A stretch of DNA of 10,377 bases, taken from NCBI GenBank assembly GCA_045658645.1, contig JAZOVJ010000038.1, positions 1-10,377 on the forward strand. Direction: 5' to 3'. Every line of letters begins with the position of its first letter. Position 1 is the first letter of the stretch. The position numbers were made by a program, and so were the translations under genes. The stretch is from UBA1738 sp045658645 (lineage in GTDB: Bacteria; Bacillota; Clostridia; UBA1381). This document shows, in pieces, positions 6,558 to 10,377 of this stretch. The notes under the pieces were generated by a model. The model had not been told where the DNA came from. It searched no databases and was given only the letters and a program-made list of their open reading frames with translations.

Positions 6558-7673
6558 ATGAAAGTATTGATTGTTTCAGTAAAAACAGGATACGGCCATC
6601 ATTCTACTGCGAAGGCAATAATTGATTACCTTACAGAAAAAAACATTACTTGTGAAATGCTTGATACGTTTGAATATATAAATCCGCTTCTTGCGGATTC
6701 CATAGATAACGGATATATGTTCTCTACAAAATATTTTCCGGAAACCTACGGAAAAGCGTATGACAGGCTTGACAGGCATGATGAAAAGTGGGATAAGCAT
6801 TCGCCGGTTACGATTTTGTCAAAGATTGTATCAAATCAACTGAAAGACTATATAACCGAGTATCAGCCGGATGTCATAATCGGTACACATTCTTACGCTT
6901 GTATGATGATGACATATCTGCGTGAAAAAAACATTGTTAATTGTCCGCTTGTGGGCATAATAACCGACTTTACTGTGCATCCGTTCTGGGAAAGTACAGA
7001 GCTTGATTATTATGTTATCCCAAACGAGCTTTTGAAAAACAGGGCAAAGAAAAAGGGGATAGCGGAAGAAAAAATTCTTCCTTTCGGGATACCGATAAGA
7101 AAGCAGTTTTCAAATAAATTGACAAAAGCACAGGCAAGAGAAATTCTTGGTGTAGAAGATAAAATGACCTTTTTGGTAATGATGGGGTCTATGGGCTTTG
7201 GAAACATTGTAAAGGACATTCGCTCAATAGACAATCTTGACGAGGATTTCCAGATTTTATGCGTCTGCGGAAAAAACGAAAAGATGAAGGCTGAAATCGA
7301 GGCTATCAAATGGAATAAGAGGGTTATCCCGTATGGTTTTGTGGATAATGTGGACGTGATGATGGACGCATCAGACCTTATAATCACAAAGCCGGGCGGA
7401 CTTACATCTTCTGAATTTTTAGCAAAGAAAACCCCTGCAATTATAATGAACCCTATTCCGGGTCAGGAGAACCGCAATACCGAGTTTCTGGTTAATAACG
7501 GCGCAGCAATTATGGTTACGGATACGTTCTCTCTTGATGAGGCGATTTTTGAAATGATGGCAAGCCCTGTAAGAATGGAGCTTTTAAGAAAAAGCGTAGA
7601 AATTATAGGAAAACCAAACGCCACAAAGGATGTGTGCGAATTTGTGATAAAACTGGCAAAAGGAGAGAACTGA
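6558..7673 (+). CDS. MGDG synthase/UgtP-type glycosyltransferase
   Basis: A 371-residue GT-B glycosyltransferase of the family of plant MGDG synthase and Bacillus UgtP, membrane-associated enzymes that glycosylate diacylglycerol at the inner face of the membrane. The N-terminal domain starts with VKTGYGHHSTAKAI (8-21), the family's G-x-G-H motif, and includes ITDFTVHPFW (135-144). The C-terminal GT28-like domain has MGSMGFG (209-215), TKPGGLTSSE (277-286) and the sugar-nucleotide binding end NPIPGQE (298-304). The ATG at 6558 is chosen because AAGGGGG lies five bases upstream; a longer frame from 6492 would start inside the promoter. Length fits UgtP. The acceptor could be diacylglycerol or another lipid. 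The stop codon overlaps the next start by one base, so translation is coupled to the rRNA methyltransferase. Confidence 0.9.
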   Translation: MKVLIVSVKTGYGHHSTAKAIIDYLTEKNITCEMLDTFEYINPLLADSIDNGYMFSTKYFPETYGKAYDRLDRHDEKWDKHSPVTILSKIVSNQLKDYITEYQPDVIIGTHSYACMMMTYLREKNIVNCPLVGIITDFTVHPFWESTELDYYVIPNELLKNRAKKKGIAEEKILPFGIPIRKQFSNKLTKAQAREILGVEDKMTFLVMMGSMGFGNIVKDIRSIDNLDEDFQILCVCGKNEKMKAEIEAIKWNKRVIPYGFVDNVDVMMDASDLIITKPGGLTSSEFLAKKTPAIIMNPIPGQENRNTEFLVNNGAAIMVTDTFSLDEAIFEMMASPVRMELLRKSVEIIGKPNATKDVCEFVIKLAKGEN

Positions 7674-9016
7674 TGGCGGAAAAAGAACTTAAATTGCCGG
7701 AAAAATTCCTTGTCAGAATGAAAAATATGCTGGGAGATGAATATGAAGAATTCATCTCAGCCTTTGATGTGGAAGACCCATACGTGGGAATGCGGATAAA
7801 TCCTTTAAAGGAGAATTCAAAAGAGGCAATCCTTTCTGAACTTGGCAATCCGGAGCGGGTTTTATGGTGCGAAAACGGTTACTATACAGATAAGAAAAAA
7901 ATTTCGGGAAAGCACCCTTATCACGTGGGAGGTCTTGTGTATTTTCAGGAGCCGTCAGCTATGCTGACAGTGGAGGCTCTGCCTATAAAAAAAGGTGATT
8001 TTGTCCTTGATTTATGTGCTTCCCCCGGCGGAAAGGCTACACAGGCGGCGGAAAAACTCGGCGGAACGGGGCTTTTGGTGGCTAATGAAATAATACCGAA
8101 AAGAGCGGCAATTTTAGCTGAAAATATTCAGCGAATGGGAATAAAAAATGCCGTTGTTACCAATGAAACTCCGGAAAAGCTTTCTGCAAAATACACCGAC
8201 TTTTTCGATAAAATCATAGTAGATGCTCCTTGCTCTGGTGAGGGTATGTTCAAAAAGGAGCCACAGGCCGTGACTGAGTGGAGTGAGGAACATACAGTAT
8301 CCTGCGGGCAAAGGCAGAAAAACATATTAGAATCAGCATTCAGGATGTTAAAAGGCGATGGATACCTTGTTTATTCAACCTGTACTTTTGCGCCTTGCGA
8401 AAATGAAGAAGTGGTACTTTGGGTGCTTGAAAATTATCCTGATGTAGAGCTTGTTCCGATAAAGGCAGACGGCGTTTCGAATGGTAATGCATTGTGGGCA
8501 GGAAGCGAAATGGACTTTTCGGGGACAAAAAGGATTTTCCCGCATAAGTCAAAGGGCGAAGGGCATTTTACAGCGCTGTTTCATAAAAAAACAGGTAAAT
8601 TTTCACAACACACAATGGCATATAAGTGTGACGGTGAAAAAGCCTTTCGTGAATTTGAAAAAATAGCTTTAAATACACACCTTGAGGGCAACTTTATTGC
8701 TTTTGGTGATAAAGTTTATCTTATGCCATATAATCTTGATATAGATAAGATTAAAACGGTTTCGCCGGGATTGTTTTTAGGAACTCTGAAAAAGGGCCGG
8801 TTTGAACCATCTCATGCACTGTGTTTAGCGCTTTCGGCTGAGGATTTCAAATCCGGAATTGAAGTGACAGACTGCAGTAAATTTTTCGCAGGAGAAACGC
8901 TTTTTGCGGACAAAAAAGGCTGGACAGTCGTTTTATATAATAACTATCCTGTGGGCTGGGGAAAGGCATCGGATGGTGTTTTAAAAAATCATTTCCCGAA
9001 ATATTTGCGTTTTTAG
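7673..9016 (+). CDS. rsmF: RsmF-type 16S rRNA (cytosine-C5)-methyltransferase
   Basis: A 447-residue NOL1/NOP2/Sun-family RNA methyltransferase that transfers methyl from S-adenosylmethionine to C5 of a cytosine. SAM motif I is DLCASPGGKATQ (113-124). The motif IV cysteine is Cys187 in DAPCSGEG (184-191) and the motif VI catalytic cysteine is Cys237 in STCTFAPCENE (235-245). The N-terminal region with MRINPLK (40-46) and HVGGLVYFQEPSAM (84-97) is the usual RNA-recognition part. The C-terminal 100 residues, ending with YPVGWGKASDGVLKN and the tail to RF, match the PUA-like extension of RsmF/YebU rather than the shorter RsmB. Target cytosine assignment is inference. ATG shares its A with the preceding TGA; AAAGGAGAG lies just upstream. 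Next gene starts nine bases after the stop. Confidence 0.92.
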   Translation: MAEKELKLPEKFLVRMKNMLGDEYEEFISAFDVEDPYVGMRINPLKENSKEAILSELGNPERVLWCENGYYTDKKKISGKHPYHVGGLVYFQEPSAMLTVEALPIKKGDFVLDLCASPGGKATQAAEKLGGTGLLVANEIIPKRAAILAENIQRMGIKNAVVTNETPEKLSAKYTDFFDKIIVDAPCSGEGMFKKEPQAVTEWSEEHTVSCGQRQKNILESAFRMLKGDGYLVYSTCTFAPCENEEVVLWVLENYPDVELVPIKADGVSNGNALWAGSEMDFSGTKRIFPHKSKGEGHFTALFHKKTGKFSQHTMAYKCDGEKAFREFEKIALNTHLEGNFIAFGDKVYLMPYNLDIDKIKTVSPGLFLGTLKKGRFEPSHALCLALSAEDFKSGIEVTDCSKFFAGETLFADKKGWTVVLYNNYPVGWGKASDGVLKNHFPKYLRF

Positions 9017-9025
9017 GAGAAAAAA

Positions 9026-9520
9026 ATGGACGGATTAGTTGAATTAATTGTAGAAAAATTCGGCGGCAGTGTAGCGAAAGAGCTTATCGTGTTTGTGATC
9101 TCTATGATACCTGTTTTAGAGCTTCGCGGAAGCATTTTAGCTGCGGGATTTTTAAAAATGGAGTTTTTGTCAACATTCATAATAGCGGTGATTGGAAATA
9201 TGTTGCCTATACCGTTTATTCTGTTGTTTATAGACAAAATATTCGGCTGGCTTAAGAAGACGAAGCTGAAAGATATGGTTGAGAAGCTGGAGGAAAGAGC
9301 GCTTTCAAAATCCGACCAAATCAGAAAGTACGGAAGATTTGGGTTGTTCCTGTTTGTAGCAATTCCATTACCGGGAACAGGTGCCTGGACGGGTGCTCTT
9401 GCGGCAAGTCTTTTAAGAATGAAACCAAAGGAATCAATATGGCCTATTTTCTTTGGAGTGGTAACTGCGGGGCTTGTGATGTCGCTCATAGCATTTGGTT
9501 TTATAAAGCAAATAATTTAA
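9026..9520 (+). CDS. COG2426 small membrane protein ('small multidrug export' family)
   Basis: A 164-residue integral membrane protein of the Sm_multidrug_ex family (COG2426). Motifs seen are MIPVLELRGSI (27-37), IGNMLPIPFILLF (56-68), and VAIPLPGTGAWTGALAA (111-127); these paired P-x-x-E-x-R-G and PLPGTGxW elements suggest an inverted-repeat, re-entrant topology like that of DedA-type proteins. A charged amphipathic stretch (77-104) separates the halves. Experimental function is essentially unproven despite the name. The ribosome binding site AGGAGA overlaps the rsmF stop codon, five bases from ATG. This is the last gene of the operon; the terminator overlaps its stop. Its company with a lipid glycosyltransferase fits an envelope role, which is inference. 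Confidence 0.9.
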   Translation: MDGLVELIVEKFGGSVAKELIVFVISMIPVLELRGSILAAGFLKMEFLSTFIIAVIGNMLPIPFILLFIDKIFGWLKKTKLKDMVEKLEERALSKSDQIRKYGRFGLFLFVAIPLPGTGAWTGALAASLLRMKPKESIWPIFFGVVTAGLVMSLIAFGFIKQII

Positions 9521-9543
9521 TGCGCATTTAATGCGCATTTTTT
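9519..9543 (+). terminator. Terminator made of two copies of the palindrome ATGCGCAT
   Basis: AATGCGCAT (9519-9527), loop TTA, ATGCGCATT (9531-9539), then T to 9543. Each arm contains the self-complementary ATGCGCAT, so the arms are both direct and inverted repeats. It includes the last two bases of the COG2426 stop codon. Confidence 0.85.
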
Positions 9544-9566
9544 GTTTTAATACGAGCATAAATTTC

Positions 9567-9595
9567 TTGACTTTTTGCCTGTATAGTTATATAAT
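9567..9595 (+). promoter_or_regulatory. Promoter of the membrane-anchored Pro/Thr-linker protein gene
   Basis: TTGACT (9567-9572), 17-base spacer, TATAAT (9590-9595). Predicted start near 9602, giving a leader of about 32 bases. It follows the terminator at 9519-9543, so this begins a new unit. Confidence 0.85.
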
Positions 9596-9633
9596 AAATA
9601 TAATAATGCCTTATAGTGTATTTAGGAGGAATT

Positions 9634-10347
9634 ATGAAGAAAGCAATTAAAATAGTTTTAGCTGTTTTTCTGGCGATTTGCATAGCTTTAGGATGGCTTG
9701 TATATGCAAATTGGAACAGTATTGAAGCTTTTATACATTCTTTGAATACAACCAATGAAGATACCGTTAAGGAACTTGAAAAAAATAAAGAGGAGCTGGA
9801 AAGCTTCTTAGAAAACGAACAGGAAATCACAGTTCGAGATTTGACGGAGGAAGAGGCGAAGGCACTTAATGAGGGGAATTTAAGCGAAGATGAACTGATT
9901 GGGATTTTGACAGGAGGGACACCGGAGCCTGAAAAAACTCCAACTCCGACTAAAAATCCTGATAAGAATCCTGCACCAACCCCGACGCCTACACCAAGTT
10001 CGGATAAACGTATTTCTGAACTGATTGCAAAGCTTTATGTTCAAAAGAGCACATACTTGGGCAAGATTGATGATATTGAGGCTCAGGTAAGAGCGGAGTT
10101 CATTGCAGATCCTGATAAGTGGGGAACTTTACAGGATGCGAAAAAAGTATTCCTTGCAAAATACTTGCCAACTGTGGCATCCTGGGAAAAGACCTGTGAT
10201 GAAACTGTGTATGGCATTTTAGATGAGATACGTAACGAACTCAAAAAACAGGGAAAAGATAGTACCATAGTGGAAACAATGGAAAAATCATATCTTGAAG
10301 AGAAAAAACTTAAGAAAACTTATTTTATAAACAGATATATGGACTAA
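9634..10347 (+). CDS. Membrane-anchored protein with Pro/Thr linker, function unknown
   Basis: A 237-residue protein I do not recognise. Residues 5-24 form one hydrophobic segment after MKKAIK, an N-terminal membrane anchor or uncleaved signal; there is no lipobox cysteine. Residues about 38-95 are acidic and probably helical or coiled (KELEKNKEELESFLENEQE, 46-64). Residues 96-123 are a flexible linker rich in Pro and Thr (PTPTPTP type). Residues 124-237 form a charged, probably all-helical domain with no cysteine pair or catalytic motif I can name. The layout suggests an outside-facing domain held off the membrane by the linker. ATG 9634 is chosen because GGAGG lies four bases upstream; the GTG at 9616 has no site. 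A gene follows after 13 bases, so the two are probably co-transcribed. Confidence 0.8.
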   Translation: MKKAIKIVLAVFLAICIALGWLVYANWNSIEAFIHSLNTTNEDTVKELEKNKEELESFLENEQEITVRDLTEEEAKALNEGNLSEDELIGILTGGTPEPEKTPTPTKNPDKNPAPTPTPTPSSDKRISELIAKLYVQKSTYLGKIDDIEAQVRAEFIADPDKWGTLQDAKKVFLAKYLPTVASWEKTCDETVYGILDEIRNELKKQGKDSTIVETMEKSYLEEKKLKKTYFINRYMD

Positions 10348-10360
10348 AGGAGTATAAAAA

Positions 10361-10377
10361 ATGGAAAGAACAATAAA
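10361..10377 (+). CDS. Start of a further gene (first codons only)
   Basis: ATG at 10361 begins MERTI and runs off the window. AAAGGAG (10346-10352) stands eight bases upstream, overlapping the end of the previous stop codon. Too short to identify. Confidence 0.6.

Noticed and set aside
9616..9633. GTG start for the anchored protein gene
   Set aside because: The GGAGG at 9625-9629 would lie inside the coding region, and the ATG at 9634 follows it at usable spacing and gives a typical MKK signal-anchor start.
9013..9830. Minus-strand open frames opposite the COG2426 gene and the anchored protein gene
   Set aside because: Serine-rich low-complexity shadows, without ribosome binding sites or recognisable motifs; one crosses a terminator and a promoter.

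Overview
The window looks like ordinary chromosome from a low-GC, spore-forming member of the Bacillota, class Clostridia. The evidence is strong GGAGG-type ribosome binding sites, TTGACA/TATAAT promoters, many hairpin-plus-T terminators, a spoVT gene, a glutamate dehydrogenase resembling the Clostridium symbiosum type, a YtcP-like sugar ABC permease, and a ClpP-like TepA protease. I see no phage genes, insertion sequences, CRISPR array, tRNA or rRNA. Coding density is high and no gene-free stretch exceeds about 250 bases.

Layout, left to right. (1) 1-351: the 3' end of a carbohydrate ABC permease with a strong terminator. (2) 350-1755, minus strand: an SCP2-fold protein with a lysine-rich tail, a terminator, then a YitT-family membrane protein. 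(3) 1817-2565, plus strand: a possible 20-residue leader ORF and a TepA/ClpP-like serine protease; its terminator is built into the end of its coding sequence and also serves gdhA. (4) 2581-4030, minus strand: gdhA under a consensus promoter. (5) 4141-4714, minus strand: spoVT with its own terminator. (6) 4803-6459, minus strand: a three-gene operon, read right to left, of a class I glutamine-amidotransferase homologue lacking its catalytic residues, an ECF-transporter S component, and hypoxanthine phosphoribosyltransferase. (7) 6558-9543, plus strand: a second three-gene operon of an MGDG-synthase/UgtP-like glycosyltransferase, an RsmF-type rRNA cytosine methyltransferase and a COG2426 small membrane transporter. 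(8) 9567-10377, plus strand: a promoter, a membrane-anchored protein with a Pro/Thr linker and unknown function, and the first codons of another gene.

The most notable features are regulatory or concern degenerate enzymes. Operons 6 and 7 are driven by a nearly perfectly symmetric pair of face-to-face promoters, TTGAAA-N17-TATAATTATA-N17-TTTCAA. The two -10 boxes share bases, so polymerase should only be able to serve one operon at a time. The same decamer TATAATTATA recurs at the gdhA promoter and between the SCP2 gene and tepA. In operon 6, a catalytically dead amidotransferase fold sits with an uncharacterised ECF S component and a purine-salvage enzyme, suggesting an undescribed purine- or nucleobase-related uptake or sensing unit. 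That functional reading is inference.
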